In this document: positions 28,518-37,149 of the stretch, one piece after another
How positions within the stretch are numbered: the first letter of the stretch is position 1
Layout: each line of letters starts with the position of its first letter
NCBI RefSeq assembly: GCF_015163715.1
Contig: NZ_JADDUM010000078.1
Span: 1 to 50,698 of the forward strand
Length of the DNA: 50,698 nt
Source: Pseudomonas cyclaminis
Lineage (GTDB): Bacteria; Pseudomonadota; Gammaproteobacteria; Pseudomonadales; Pseudomonadaceae
Reading direction: 5' to 3'
Translations under genes and position numbers: made by a program
Notes under the pieces: model-generated
What the model saw: the letters and a program-made list of their open reading frames with translations, nothing else
The model's database searches: none
What the model was told of the DNA's origin: nothing

Positions 28518-30033
28518 GCTCGACCTCCCGCACCTGCGCAGCGGCGGCCGGCACCGCGCCGGTGGCACACGCCAGCAACTGGTCGCTGTCGGCCTCGCCC
28601 GCCCGAAACTCTCCGGCAATCTCACCGCGATGCAGCACCAGGATCCGGTCACTGATCCCCAACAACTCCGGCAAATCCGAAGACAACACCAGCACCGCCG
28701 CACCCTCTTCCACCAAGCGCCCGATCAAGCGATAGATCTCCACCTTGGCCCCCACATCCACCCCCACGCAGGGTTCGTCCAACAGGTACACCGACGAGCG
28801 GCGGCTCAGCCATTTACCCAGGGCGACCTTCTGCTGGTTGCCGCCACTGAGCTGGCTGACGGCCGCTTGGGGCCCTGGCGCCTTGATTGCCAATTCGTCG
28901 ATCAGCCGCAGGCTTTGCACCTGTTCCTTGCGGCGGCTCAACAAGCCCCAGCGGCTGAACCGCCCGAGCCCCGCCAGCGTCAGGTTTTCCAGCACCGAAA
29001 GTACTGGCGAAATCCCCTGGCTGCGCCGCTCTTCCGGCACCAGCGCAATGCCCTCGGCAATCGCCTGGCCCGGCGAACGCAGGCGCAGTAAGCGTCCATC
29101 CAGATGCACACTGCCGCTGTCGGCACGCTCGACACCGAAGAGTGTCTTGAACAACTCTTTGGCTCCCGAGCCGACCAGCCCAGTCAGGCCAACGATTTCT
29201 CCGCGTCGCACTTCCAGGTCGATTTGCCGATAGCGCCGCGCCAGGCTCAACCCGCGTACCTGCAACAACGGCGCCCCCAGTGCAACCTTGGCTTTGGGGT
29301 ACATCTCCTGCACCTCGCGGTTAACCATCAGCCGTGCGATCTCGGCACTGGACGTATGCCGTGGTTGCACCACCGCCACGTCCCGGCCATTGCGCAGCAC
29401 CGTGACTTCATCGCAGAGGCTGTCGATTTCCTGCAGGTAGTGGGAGATGTACAGGATGGACAAACCCTGGTCGCGCAGGCGTTTGACGATGCGCAGCAAC
29501 TGGTCGACTTCGCGCTTGACCAGCGCCACGCTGGGCTCGTCGAACACCAGGATCTTGGGTTGGCGAATCAGCGCCCGAGTGATTTGCAGCACCTGGCGTT
29601 CGGCACTGCTCAGTTCACTCACCAGCGCGCCGGCGGGCAATTGCAGATCAAAATATTCCGCCAGCAAGCGCTCGGCCTCACGTCGCTGGCGGCGTCGATC
29701 CACAAAGGGCCCGCGCCGCAATTCATGCCCGAAAAACAGCGCCTCGCCCACGGTAAAACTGGCGGGCAACAGCCGTTCCTGATGAATGAACTGCACACCC
29801 AGCGCATCCACCTGGCGCGGTGACAACGCGGCGTACGACTGACCGTCGATACTCACCTGCCCCGCGTCCGCCTTGTGGATACCGGCCAGGATCTTGATCA
29901 AGGTCGACTTGCCCGCGCCGTTCTCGCCCACCAGCCCATGGATGCTGCCGCGCTCGACCTTGAGGCTCGCATCATCCAGCGCTTGGGTTGCGCCAAAGCG
30001 CTTGCGCAGGTGTTGCAGGTGCAAGGCGGCCAT
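28510..30033 (-). CDS. CUT2 sugar ABC transporter ATPase (RbsA/MglA type)
   Basis: A 507-residue protein with two ATPase domains. The first has GLVGENGAGKST, LSSAERQVLQITRAL and a Walker B region ILVFDEPSVALVKREVD, where the usual DEPTAAL is DEPSVAL. The second has the degenerate Walker A GLTGLVGSGAKEL and LSGGNQQKVALGKWL, as in RbsA. Both halves fit sugar importers, with one normal and one weakened site. It overlaps both neighbours by a few bases. Confidence 0.92.
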   Translation of the reverse strand: MAALHLQHLRKRFGATQALDDASLKVERGSIHGLVGENGAGKSTLIKILAGIHKADAGQVSIDGQSYAALSPRQVDALGVQFIHQERLLPASFTVGEALFFGHELRRGPFVDRRRQRREAERLLAEYFDLQLPAGALVSELSSAERQVLQITRALIRQPKILVFDEPSVALVKREVDQLLRIVKRLRDQGLSILYISHYLQEIDSLCDEVTVLRNGRDVAVVQPRHTSSAEIARLMVNREVQEMYPKAKVALGAPLLQVRGLSLARRYRQIDLEVRRGEIVGLTGLVGSGAKELFKTLFGVERADSGSVHLDGRLLRLRSPGQAIAEGIALVPEERRSQGISPVLSVLENLTLAGLGRFSRWGLLSRRKEQVQSLRLIDELAIKAPGPQAAVSQLSGGNQQKVALGKWLSRRSSVYLLDEPCVGVDVGAKVEIYRLIGRLVEEGAAVLVLSSDLPELLGISDRILVLHRGEIAGEFRAGEADSDQLLACATGAVPAAAAQVREVEHA

Positions 30034-31019
30034 CAGTCACCCCGCAGTTGTTGAACCTGCGCCAGGTTGCCGGCGGTGGTCAGCAAGGTGGCCACATGGG
30101 TTTCCTTGGGCAGATCACGTTGCCCGGCCAGGTAGCGCGCCACATTCTGCACGGCCGTCTTGCCGATCAGCGCCGGTTGCTGCGCCACCACCGCACCCAC
30201 TGGCGAGTTCGCCTGACTGAGCAGCGCCAGGACTTCGGGGGTACCATCGACGCCGTAGGTCTTGATCTCAGTGCGCTTGGCATCGATCAACGCCTTGCTC
30301 GCGCCCAGTTGCGGAATATCCCAGGCCGACCAGATCGCCGAAACACTGCCCTGCGGGTATTTGTTGAGCAACGCCGACACCTGGGAGTAGGCGTCCTGCA
30401 CGGTATTGGGGATTACGTCACGCAGCTCGGGCTGGATGATTTCCAGCTGTGGGTAGTCCTTGAGCGCCAGCTTCAACTGGTCATAACGAATCGCACACAC
30501 CGGCACACCATAGAAACCATTGAACACCAGGATCTTGCCCTTGCCGCCGGCGTCCTTGATCAGTTGATCAGCCAGGGCCTTGCCGGTGGCGACGTTGTCG
30601 GACGTGGTGTTGTTGAGGCTGTACTGCGACGGCGCATCGATGGTGAACAACGGAATCCCGGCCTTGCTGATGCGCTTGAGCCAGGGGTCGATCACGCTGA
30701 GGGTGCCGAGGGTCTGGATCACCGCATCGGGCTTCTGCGTGACCACGGTTTGCAGCTGGGTCACCAGATTCTTGTCATTGCGCCCGGCGTCGAGCGTGAT
30801 CGGCGTACCGCCCAGGCGCTTGATCTCATCCACCTGGGCCTGGAACGCCTTGATATCGAAATAGTGACTGGTGCCAGTCATGCTTACCGCAATGCGCTTA
30901 CCGGCCAGGGACGGCACGGCGTCATCGCCGTCGGCAGCCTGGACGACAGCGGCGTGGCCCAGCAGCACAGTGGCGCCGAGGCAGATCAGACGGGAAAGCG
31001 AGGAAAGGCTCAAAGGCAT
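30033..31019 (-). CDS. Periplasmic sugar-binding protein of the CUT2 ABC system
   Basis: A 328-residue type I periplasmic binding protein. Residues 1-28 form a signal peptide ending VVQA before ADGDD. The mature start GKRIAVSMTGTSHYFDIKAF and later NTTSDNVATGKALADQLIKD and ATLLTTAGN fit the ribose/galactose-binding class. Sugar specificity cannot be read. I start at ATG 31019 because it sits directly before the signal sequence; the frame extends 43 codons upstream. Its stop overlaps the ATPase start (TGATG). The upstream region to 31155 has no convincing promoter. Confidence 0.88.
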   Translation of the reverse strand: MPLSLSSLSRLICLGATVLLGHAAVVQAADGDDAVPSLAGKRIAVSMTGTSHYFDIKAFQAQVDEIKRLGGTPITLDAGRNDKNLVTQLQTVVTQKPDAVIQTLGTLSVIDPWLKRISKAGIPLFTIDAPSQYSLNNTTSDNVATGKALADQLIKDAGGKGKILVFNGFYGVPVCAIRYDQLKLALKDYPQLEIIQPELRDVIPNTVQDAYSQVSALLNKYPQGSVSAIWSAWDIPQLGASKALIDAKRTEIKTYGVDGTPEVLALLSQANSPVGAVVAQQPALIGKTAVQNVARYLAGQRDLPKETHVATLLTTAGNLAQVQQLRGD

Positions 31020-31155
31020 ACAAGGCTCCGCGGGCGGCTGGTGAAAGGGTTCACCAGGAGGCGTTGCAGAGGCCGTGCCAGGATTTTTATCCTTTAAAAC
31101 CAATAGGCTGAAAAATTTGAGTGAAAGCAGGCTGTCGCTCTCAGCCAAGAAATGT

Positions 31156-31187
31156 CCGATAGCTGTTGCTCAGGCAACAGCTATCGG
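31156..31187. repeat. Perfect 14-bp inverted repeat
   Basis: CCGATAGCTGTTGC and GCAACAGCTATCGG flank the 4-base loop TCAG exactly. It lies 137 bases upstream of the sugar-binding-protein start and 62 bases before the small-RNA promoter. No T-run follows on either strand, so a terminator is unlikely; it may be a repressor operator for either side or an RNA stem. Confidence 0.85.
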
Positions 31188-31248
31188 CATTGAGCGTGTC
31201 AGTTGACTGAGCAGGATCATGGCCCGGCGACTACGCAGTTGCCCCGCG

Positions 31249-31277
31249 TTGACACTCAAAAATCGCAAGCATAGAAT
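31249..31277 (+). promoter_or_regulatory. Consensus-like sigma-70 promoter of a small RNA
   Basis: TTGACA (31249-31254), a 17-base spacer and TAGAAT (31272-31277) lie on the plus strand. The -35 box is perfect, the spacing ideal and the -10 differs from TATAAT at one base. There is no plus-strand gene downstream, only a short transcript ending at 31343. Confidence 0.85.
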
Positions 31278-31283
31278 CTGCCG

Positions 31284-31343
31284 CAAATGGACTGGGGGAT
31301 CCCGGTCGGCGTTATAGCCTCGGTGAGTTTCACCGGGGTTTTT
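31284..31343 (+). ncRNA. Candidate small RNA of about 60 nt
   Basis: The predicted transcript starts near 31284 and contains two stems. The first, GACTGGG (31290-31296) with CCCGGTC (31301-31307), holds GGAT in the loop. The second is a Rho-independent terminator, CCTCGGTGA/TCACCGGGG, followed by five T. There is no start codon with a useful reading frame, so it is probably not a messenger. The exposed GGA loop resembles RsmA/CsrA sites (inference). The 3' end overlaps antisense the last bases of the DUF3800 gene. I do not recognise the RNA as a named family. Confidence 0.7.
31318..31343 (+). terminator. Rho-independent terminator of the small RNA
   Basis: CCTCGGTGA and TCACCGGGG (stem with one wobble, 3-base loop) are followed by TTTTT on the plus strand. 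It overlaps the DUF3800 stop (31330) on the other strand. Read in the minus direction there is no T-run, so it serves the plus-strand RNA. Confidence 0.8.
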
Positions 31344-32208
31344 CGCTTTCTACGGCAGGGAAAATTTTAAGCCCCCAGTTTTCAAACCCCTCGCCCACCC
31401 TGCTCCGCCCCCCGCTGCAATAAAACTTGCGCTTAAGCACGTCAAAAGCGCGATTTTCCTGGCCCGCCCGTAAAACGCTCATGCCGACGGGTCGGGCAAC
31501 AAGGTCCGCAAGCTGCAACCCTGTCGAATTGACCTGCTTGGTCGCAAACACCACATCAAACGGCAAGCGGATCCCCAGACGATTGGCTCCGTCACACATC
31601 CGACGAAACTCCAACTCAAGCTCGTTATCTTCTTTACGACCCCGACGCTCGAAAATCACATGCGTCAACGCACTCTGCTGATTTTTCTCTTGTAAAAACT
31701 CGTAGAGCGTCTCGAGGCAGAAACCCAATGCCAGATGGTAAGGGTTGTGTATTGGACCTTGCTGCTCGCGAAGGGTGGCTTTATCAATCACACAACTGAT
31801 CAAGACGAAATTGCTCGATTCGATGATGCTGGTCAGCTCTTCCAGGAAAAGATGCTTGTGCTGGCGAGAGGCGAACATGCTGGAGAACGCACCTTTTTCC
31901 TTGCGAATTTCCAGTTCATGCAAGCCTACAAGATCATGCCCCATATGATTGAACTTGAACTTCTGAAGCGCCGGGATGACCTTTTCACAATAGTGCCTCT
32001 TATGGAAAACACAGAAAGCCAAAACAAACATGGGGTAGTTGACATCGAGTGTCTGCATCCCGTGATCGCCGCTTTCATCCACATACACTATGAAATCACT
32101 GAACGGCCCGTTGGGTGGTGTCGCTGCCGCCACTTCTGCAGCGCACTCAGCTTCACTTTCACTTTCAAAGAGCAAGAACTGTGGGGAGCTTGGTTTTCCA
32201 TCAGCCAT
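31330..32208 (-). CDS. DUF3800 domain protein
   Basis: A 292-residue protein with the DUF3800 opening FIVYVDESGDHG (residues 39-50) and the later QLADLVARPVG near residue 240. The acidic residues in these motifs suggest a metal-dependent RNase H-like fold, but no function is established. Its region is more AT-rich than its neighbours and lies between conserved LPS genes, which suggests transfer. The stop overlaps the small-RNA terminator. ATG 32208 has only AGGA at some distance. DUF3800 genes often occur on mobile or defence islands; no partner gene is adjacent here. Confidence 0.8.
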   Translation of the reverse strand: MADGKPSSPQFLLFESESEAECAAEVAAATPPNGPFSDFIVYVDESGDHGMQTLDVNYPMFVLAFCVFHKRHYCEKVIPALQKFKFNHMGHDLVGLHELEIRKEKGAFSSMFASRQHKHLFLEELTSIIESSNFVLISCVIDKATLREQQGPIHNPYHLALGFCLETLYEFLQEKNQQSALTHVIFERRGRKEDNELELEFRRMCDGANRLGIRLPFDVVFATKQVNSTGLQLADLVARPVGMSVLRAGQENRAFDVLKRKFYCSGGRSRVGEGFENWGLKIFPAVESEKPR

Positions 32209-32280
32209 GGGATGTTAAATCCTGGATATATACGCGTTTTTGGAGGCGTCCATCTGCGCGCATAGTGCCCTCCCGCTCAG

Positions 32281-33739
32281 CTACAGAGGGCCACCAGTCA
32301 GAATCTCTTTGGGCAGTCGCTGATCAATGAGCTTGTACAGCGCGCTTTCCTGCGGCCAGTTACGCATAAACCGCGCCCGATCCTTCGCGAATGCCGGGGC
32401 GAAGCTGGTGGCCGAGCTGTGTTGGCGCATGGCATCGAGGTCGATGAGGGCCCAGCGGTCTTCGTGCCAGAACAGGTTATGGCCCTTGAAATCGCCATGG
32501 CTGATGCGTTCGCGGATCAGCTCGGCAAACAAATGGTCCAGCGCCAGCAGCTCGTTTTCCGGTGCGTCACCTTGCTCGATGTAAGGCGCGAAGCGCTCGA
32601 TGATGTCCGGGCCGGGCAAGTATTCGGTGATCAGGTAGGCACGGCTGCGCAGCCATAAAAAGCGCTTTTCCAACACCGCCAGTGGCTTTGGCGTAGCGAT
32701 GCCGAGGAATGCCAGGCGGTTGCCTTCGCGCCAGGAATGCCAGGCGCGGCTCGGGCGCCAGAAGCGTTTGAGCCAGTGGGCAAAACCCTTGATGTTGTAG
32801 CGCTTGATCACCAGCGGGCGACCGGCCACTTCGACCTTGGCCACGCTTGCAGCCCCCCCCGGTCTTGTACAGGTGGCCCTGGTCGAGCAGCGCATCGGCC
32901 TGTTCCAGCACCGGCCGCATCGCAGGCTCTTCTTCGCGACGCATTGCGCGCAGGCCAAAGGCGCCTCGCTCCACGCTGAACAGCGTGCATTCGCGGCCGA
33001 CCTTGTTCAAAAAGTCTTTCAAGCGCCAGGCGCTGACCTTGCGTACCTGTTTTTCCAGCGCTTGCAGTGGCAATGCGTGCTCGCCGTTGCCCAGCAGGTA
33101 GTACACCAGCAACTCTTCGGTAAACGGCTCAAGCTTTTTCGGCAACTGGGCGAAAAACACCCCGAGGTTTTCCAGCACGCGGTTACGTGACAACGGCTTG
33201 CCGGCCTCTTCGACGCGGATACCTGCGCCGTCGATCAAGTACAACTTGCCGTCCTTGCGCAGCAGGTTGTCAAGGTGCAGATCTTCCTGCCACAACCCTT
33301 TGGCGTGCATCTGCGCAATCGCGCCCAGTGCCTCGGCAAGCACGGCGGTTTGTTCGTCGGCCAACGGTGGCAGGCCTTCAACGGCATGCCAGGCATCGGC
33401 CAGGCTTTCGGCGCCTTCGATAAATTCGAACAACAGCCAGCCGCCCTCGCCTTCCTGCAGGCCATCGGCGAGCAACAGCGGTGTGGTCAGGCCCTGTTGG
33501 GCCAGCAGGCGTACGCCAGCCAGTTCACGCTGAAAGTGCCGAGCGGCCTTGCCGCCCACCAATAACTTGGCCAGCACCGGGCGCCCGCGCCACACTGCTG
33601 CGCCCACGTAACGTTCGCCAGGCAACACGCGCAACAGGCTCAGCAGTTGCAGTTGGCCAGGGCCGGCCGCATCCGCGAGGTCAAGGGTCAGGGGCAGGCT
33701 CGGTGTGCGGCCGGCGCTTTTCAGCTCGGACAGACGCAT
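32281..33739 (-). pseudogene. Tandem LPS kinase-like protein (PA5006-like), frameshifted at a G8 tract
   Basis: When the two frames are joined this is 485 residues with two kinase domains. The first (residues 40-220) has the loop QEDLHLDNLL and LIDGAG. The second (about 296-485) has VIKRY, RISHGDFKGHN and LIDLDAM. The frames meet at a run of eight G (C8 at 32853-32860). Seven would read YKTGGAASVAK and restore the protein. As given, the second kinase domain is lost after Gly295. The ATG at 33739 forms TGATG with the upstream stop. A single-gene reading agrees with PA5006, a similar long kinase in P. aeruginosa (from memory). Read error and phase variation are both possible. Confidence 0.85.
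32853..32860. repeat. C8/G8 homopolymer inside the LPS kinase gene
   Basis: Eight consecutive C on the plus strand (G8 in the gene). Seven keep the frame and eight break it. Runs of this kind slip during replication and are also common sites of read error. Confidence 0.9.
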
Positions 33740-34491
33740 CAGCGGTTCTCCTTGTGGCTACGCCGGGCCGTCAGGCGTTGCAGCCAGGTGGCGACCAGGG
33801 CGCTGTCTTCAGACTGATCAAGGTACGCCGCCAACAGCTGGCGCACCTGCGCGTCCGACCACTGTGGTGCGCGGCGCAGCAACGGCTCCAGGTCCTTGAC
33901 CCGATCACGCCAGCCGAACAGCAACGGGCGGGTTTTCTCCAGGTCGATCAACTGCGCGGCGTAACCGTCGCCGGTCGCCTGCAGGAAAATATGCTTGGGG
34001 TAAAAACAGCCATGCACCTGGCCGACGCTGTGCAACCGGCGCGCCAGTTGGCCGCACGCCAGCAGGATGGCTTGGTGCTGGGCGTCGCTCAGTTGCGGCC
34101 ACTGCTCCAGCAATGAATCCAGGTCATTCCAGCCGTCGAGGGCACGGGTCAGCAGCATCGCACGGTGTTCACCGGCGACTTTGCGCTCGCCGTAAAAAGC
34201 CGCCTGTAATGCCGGGATACCCAGCGTGCGGTAACGGCTGATATTGCGAAATTCGCGGGAGAAACTCGGCTCGCCCAACGGTCGGTGCAAGCTGCGCGTG
34301 AGGTAGTTGCTCTGGCGCTTGAGGTAATACCCGTGGCCATCAAGCTCCAGGCGAAACACGCTGCTCCAGCCGCCACGGCTGGTGTTGGGCTCATCCACCG
34401 CGTCCAGTTGCTTGGCCCACAGCGCGTCGAATGTCGCGAGGCCGTGGCGCTCCAGCAAGGCACGGTCTTCAGCCGCCAGGAAATCACTCAT
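33739..34491 (-). CDS. wapQ: LPS core kinase WapQ-like
   Basis: A 250-residue kinase-fold protein, MSDFLAAEDRALLERHG onward, with GYYLKRQSNYLTRSL as the N-lobe and HGCFYPKHIFLQ (residues 160-171) and LIDLEKTRP as the catalytic/metal region. The HRD-type aspartate is replaced (HGCFYPKH), as in several WapQ-type proteins, so the mechanism is unclear. I start at ATG 34491, which gives an ATGA overlap with wapP. The name follows position relative to P. aeruginosa PA5007 and is provisional. Confidence 0.82.
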   Translation of the reverse strand: MSDFLAAEDRALLERHGLATFDALWAKQLDAVDEPNTSRGGWSSVFRLELDGHGYYLKRQSNYLTRSLHRPLGEPSFSREFRNISRYRTLGIPALQAAFYGERKVAGEHRAMLLTRALDGWNDLDSLLEQWPQLSDAQHQAILLACGQLARRLHSVGQVHGCFYPKHIFLQATGDGYAAQLIDLEKTRPLLFGWRDRVKDLEPLLRRAPQWSDAQVRQLLAAYLDQSEDSALVATWLQRLTARRSHKENR

Positions 34492-35222
34492 TCGCGTCCC
34501 TCGAAAAACTTCACTACGTGGCGGATCCGCCGCTTGTCCGAATCGCTCAGGTGCCGGCACCCACGGTACTGCATGTAGAAACGCAGGCGCTGGGTGGCCG
34601 ACAGGTGATACTTGGCCACCTTGTCGAGGCAGGCCAGGTCTTTGGTGATGCGGTACTTGAGCCAGAAACCACGCCAGAAATCGCCGTTGGGGCAGTCGAT
34701 CAGGTACAGGGTCTGCTGGTCGTCGATCAGCAGGTTGCGCCATTTCAAATCGTTATGGGTAAAGCGCTGGTCGTGCATCGTGCGCGTGTACTCGGCCAGC
34801 TGGCGGCTGACGACATCGACCCACTTGGGGTCGCGCAGGCGCGCATCTTGACGCTCGGCCAGCACCGAAAGGTCTTCGGTATTGGGCAGCTCACGCGTGA
34901 TCATCGCGCCACGGTCGTAGGCCAGGCCATTGCGCTCCAGGCCCCACGCGACCACATCGGCAGTGGGAATCCCCCACTTGGCGAAGCGCTTGAGGTTCTG
35001 CCATTCGGACTTGACCCGAGGTTTGCCCAGATAACGCCGCAGGCCCTTGCCGGCACCGGTGTAGCGCTTGACGTAGTAATTGACCCCACCGCGCTCTACC
35101 CGGATCACTTCCGACAACGGGTCGCGGGTCAGCCGCTCGCCTTGCAGGGCGAACACCGCTTCGAGGCTTCCAAAATCATCCGCCAGGGCGGCATAAGCAG
35201 GTTCCAGGTTCCAACCCGCCAT
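34488..35222 (-). CDS. wapP: LPS core kinase WapP-like
   Basis: A 244-residue kinase of the WaaP/InaA group. Lys52 lies in NYYVKRYTG, and the catalytic loop reads FTHNDLKWRNLLID (HND at 156-158), followed by LIDCPNG. It would phosphorylate an inner-core heptose. The start, ATG 35222, overlaps the waaP stop (TGATG). The frame is open for another 103 codons upstream, but that is inside waaP. The position corresponds to PA5008. Confidence 0.87.
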   Translation of the reverse strand: MAGWNLEPAYAALADDFGSLEAVFALQGERLTRDPLSEVIRVERGGVNYYVKRYTGAGKGLRRYLGKPRVKSEWQNLKRFAKWGIPTADVVAWGLERNGLAYDRGAMITRELPNTEDLSVLAERQDARLRDPKWVDVVSRQLAEYTRTMHDQRFTHNDLKWRNLLIDDQQTLYLIDCPNGDFWRGFWLKYRITKDLACLDKVAKYHLSATQRLRFYMQYRGCRHLSDSDKRRIRHVVKFFEGRE

Positions 35223-36028
35223 CAGATCGCATCCCCGTAGCGTTGCTTGCGTGCGTAAAGCTTGTCGGCCTTGCGCTGCATCAGGCTCAGGGACGCCGAT
35301 TGCTCGGTCAGGATCTGGCGCAGCGGCTGGCGAAAATAGCCCTTGAGGAAGCGCAACTTGTCGCGCCGGGTCAGGCCGATGTCCAACGCCGAGTAGTACA
35401 GTGCGGACAGGTCCTTGTCGCGCCAGCGCAGTGGCAGATGGGCACGCATCTGGGCGCGGTGCAGGTCGATCACCGAGAGCTTGATGTCGCATGGGTCGAT
35501 CGGCTTGGACGTGTCCAGCAGGAAGTGGCACAGGTAACAGTCGCGATGGTTCACGCCGCCCCGGTGCATGTCGCCGACCATGCGCGCCAGCTCGGCGGTG
35601 AGCGCATGGCGCAAAGCCGGTGCAGGCGGTTCGGCGACCCAGTTGAGGGTTACGTCTTCGAGGCTGAGGGTCGGCGCCAGTTCTTCGGTGATGATGAACG
35701 AGTGCTGGTCCGCCGGATTACTGCCTTTTTCGCCGAAGGCCACGCCGGTCATGGTCGGTACGCCGATCTCCTGCAAGCGGTGGATGGCATCCCATTCCAG
35801 GCCCGCGCCCAGTACCGGCAGCTTGGCGGTGATCAGGTTCTTGAAGATTTCCGCCCAACCGATGCCCCGGTGGATTTTCACGAAATACGGCCGGCCATCT
35901 ACCACCGTGCGCAACGTGCGACGCGCCGCCAGTTCACGGAATACCTGGCCTTCGAGCTTCTCGACTTCGGCGAAGGCATCACGCCCGGCCCATAACGTCT
36001 TGAACGGTTCGGCAAGAATCAACTTCAT
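35222..36028 (-). CDS. waaP: Heptose I kinase WaaP
   Basis: WaaP phosphorylates heptose I of the inner core and is essential in P. aeruginosa. The 268 residues match the PAO1 length as I recall it. Lys69 (LITAKLPVL) and Asp163 (HRDCYLCHFLL) are the residues shown by mutation in P. aeruginosa to be needed. The start at 36028 overlaps the waaG stop (ATGA). Confidence 0.95.
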   Translation of the reverse strand: MKLILAEPFKTLWAGRDAFAEVEKLEGQVFRELAARRTLRTVVDGRPYFVKIHRGIGWAEIFKNLITAKLPVLGAGLEWDAIHRLQEIGVPTMTGVAFGEKGSNPADQHSFIITEELAPTLSLEDVTLNWVAEPPAPALRHALTAELARMVGDMHRGGVNHRDCYLCHFLLDTSKPIDPCDIKLSVIDLHRAQMRAHLPLRWRDKDLSALYYSALDIGLTRRDKLRFLKGYFRQPLRQILTEQSASLSLMQRKADKLYARKQRYGDAI

Positions 36029-37149
36029 CGTTTTGGCTCCGCCAGAATCACATCCGCAGCGTGCTGCGGCATGCTGTAGAGGTCGGCCGTCTCGGCGAAG
36101 GCCAACCCATTGCGGCCCCAGGCCGCGCGCTGTGCAGAATCGGTCAACATCTGCGCCAGGTACTGGTTCAACTGCGCCTGTTCGAACGGCTCATCCAGCA
36201 CCAGGCCACTGTCGGCTTCGCCGATGTAGTGGGCATAGCCACACACGGCAGAAACCAGCACCGGCAACCCGGCCACCACGGCTTCGAGCAACACGGTGCC
36301 GGTGTTTTCGTTGTACGCCGGATGGATCAGCAGGTCGGCGCCCAGCAGGAAGCGCGGAATATCGCTGCGGCCCTTGAGGAACTGCACATTGTCGCCCAGC
36401 CCCAAGGTAGCGCTTTGCAGTTGGAAGACTTTGGGGTCGTCCTGGCCGATTACAAACAGGCGCGTGCGCTTCTTCAGCTCAGACGGCAACGCGGCCAAGG
36501 CCTTGAGGCTGCGGTCGACGCCTTTGGTCTTGAAGCCGGAGCCGATCTGCACCAGCAACAGGTCGTCATCGCCGAGGTTGAATTCCTTGCGGAAACCTTC
36601 GCGGATTTCGGCCGCATTCGGCGGCGCGCGACGGTCCTGGGCAATCCCCGGCGGCAACAGGTGGAAGCGCTCCAGCGGGGTGTCGTAATGCTTGATGAAC
36701 AGCGGCTGCTGCACTTCGGAGATCATCAGGACTTGCGTCTTGGCGTCCTTGGCAAACACCGCACGCTCGTACTCGGCGAAGTGCTTGTAACGGCCAAAGC
36801 TGCGGTACAGCGAATGACGCAGGTTTTGCGCCTTGTCTTCGAAGCAGCCGTCGGCGGCGTAGTAAACGTCCAGGCCGGGCATCTTGTTGAAACCGATCAG
36901 GCGGTCCACGGGGCGCTTGGCCAGATCGGCCTCCATCCACGCACTGAGCTTCTCGTTGCGCTTATGGTTGAAGAACGCCTTGACCGGCGCCACCAGCACT
37001 TCGAAGCCGGGCGGGATGTCGCCTTCCCAGATCAGCGTGTAGACCCGAATCTGATGGCCGCGCTGCTGGCACTCCAGGGCGATGCGCATGAAGTCGCGCT
37101 GCAGGCCACCGAAGGGGAAGTATTTGTACAGAACAAAAGCCAGTTGCAT
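36025..37149 (-). CDS. waaG: LPS core glycosyltransferase WaaG
   Basis: A 374-residue GT4 enzyme that adds the first outer-core hexose to heptose II. FVLYKYFPFGGLQRDFMRI at the start is the WaaG opening. The donor site reads NENTGTVLLEAVVAGLPVLV, with the E-x7-E pattern contributed by ENTGTVLLE. The start at 37149 overlaps the waaC stop (TGATG). In Pseudomonas the first sugar is galactosamine rather than glucose; that is family knowledge, not read here. Confidence 0.94.
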   Translation of the reverse strand: MQLAFVLYKYFPFGGLQRDFMRIALECQQRGHQIRVYTLIWEGDIPPGFEVLVAPVKAFFNHKRNEKLSAWMEADLAKRPVDRLIGFNKMPGLDVYYAADGCFEDKAQNLRHSLYRSFGRYKHFAEYERAVFAKDAKTQVLMISEVQQPLFIKHYDTPLERFHLLPPGIAQDRRAPPNAAEIREGFRKEFNLGDDDLLLVQIGSGFKTKGVDRSLKALAALPSELKKRTRLFVIGQDDPKVFQLQSATLGLGDNVQFLKGRSDIPRFLLGADLLIHPAYNENTGTVLLEAVVAGLPVLVSAVCGYAHYIGEADSGLVLDEPFEQAQLNQYLAQMLTDSAQRAAWGRNGLAFAETADLYSMPQHAADVILAEPKR

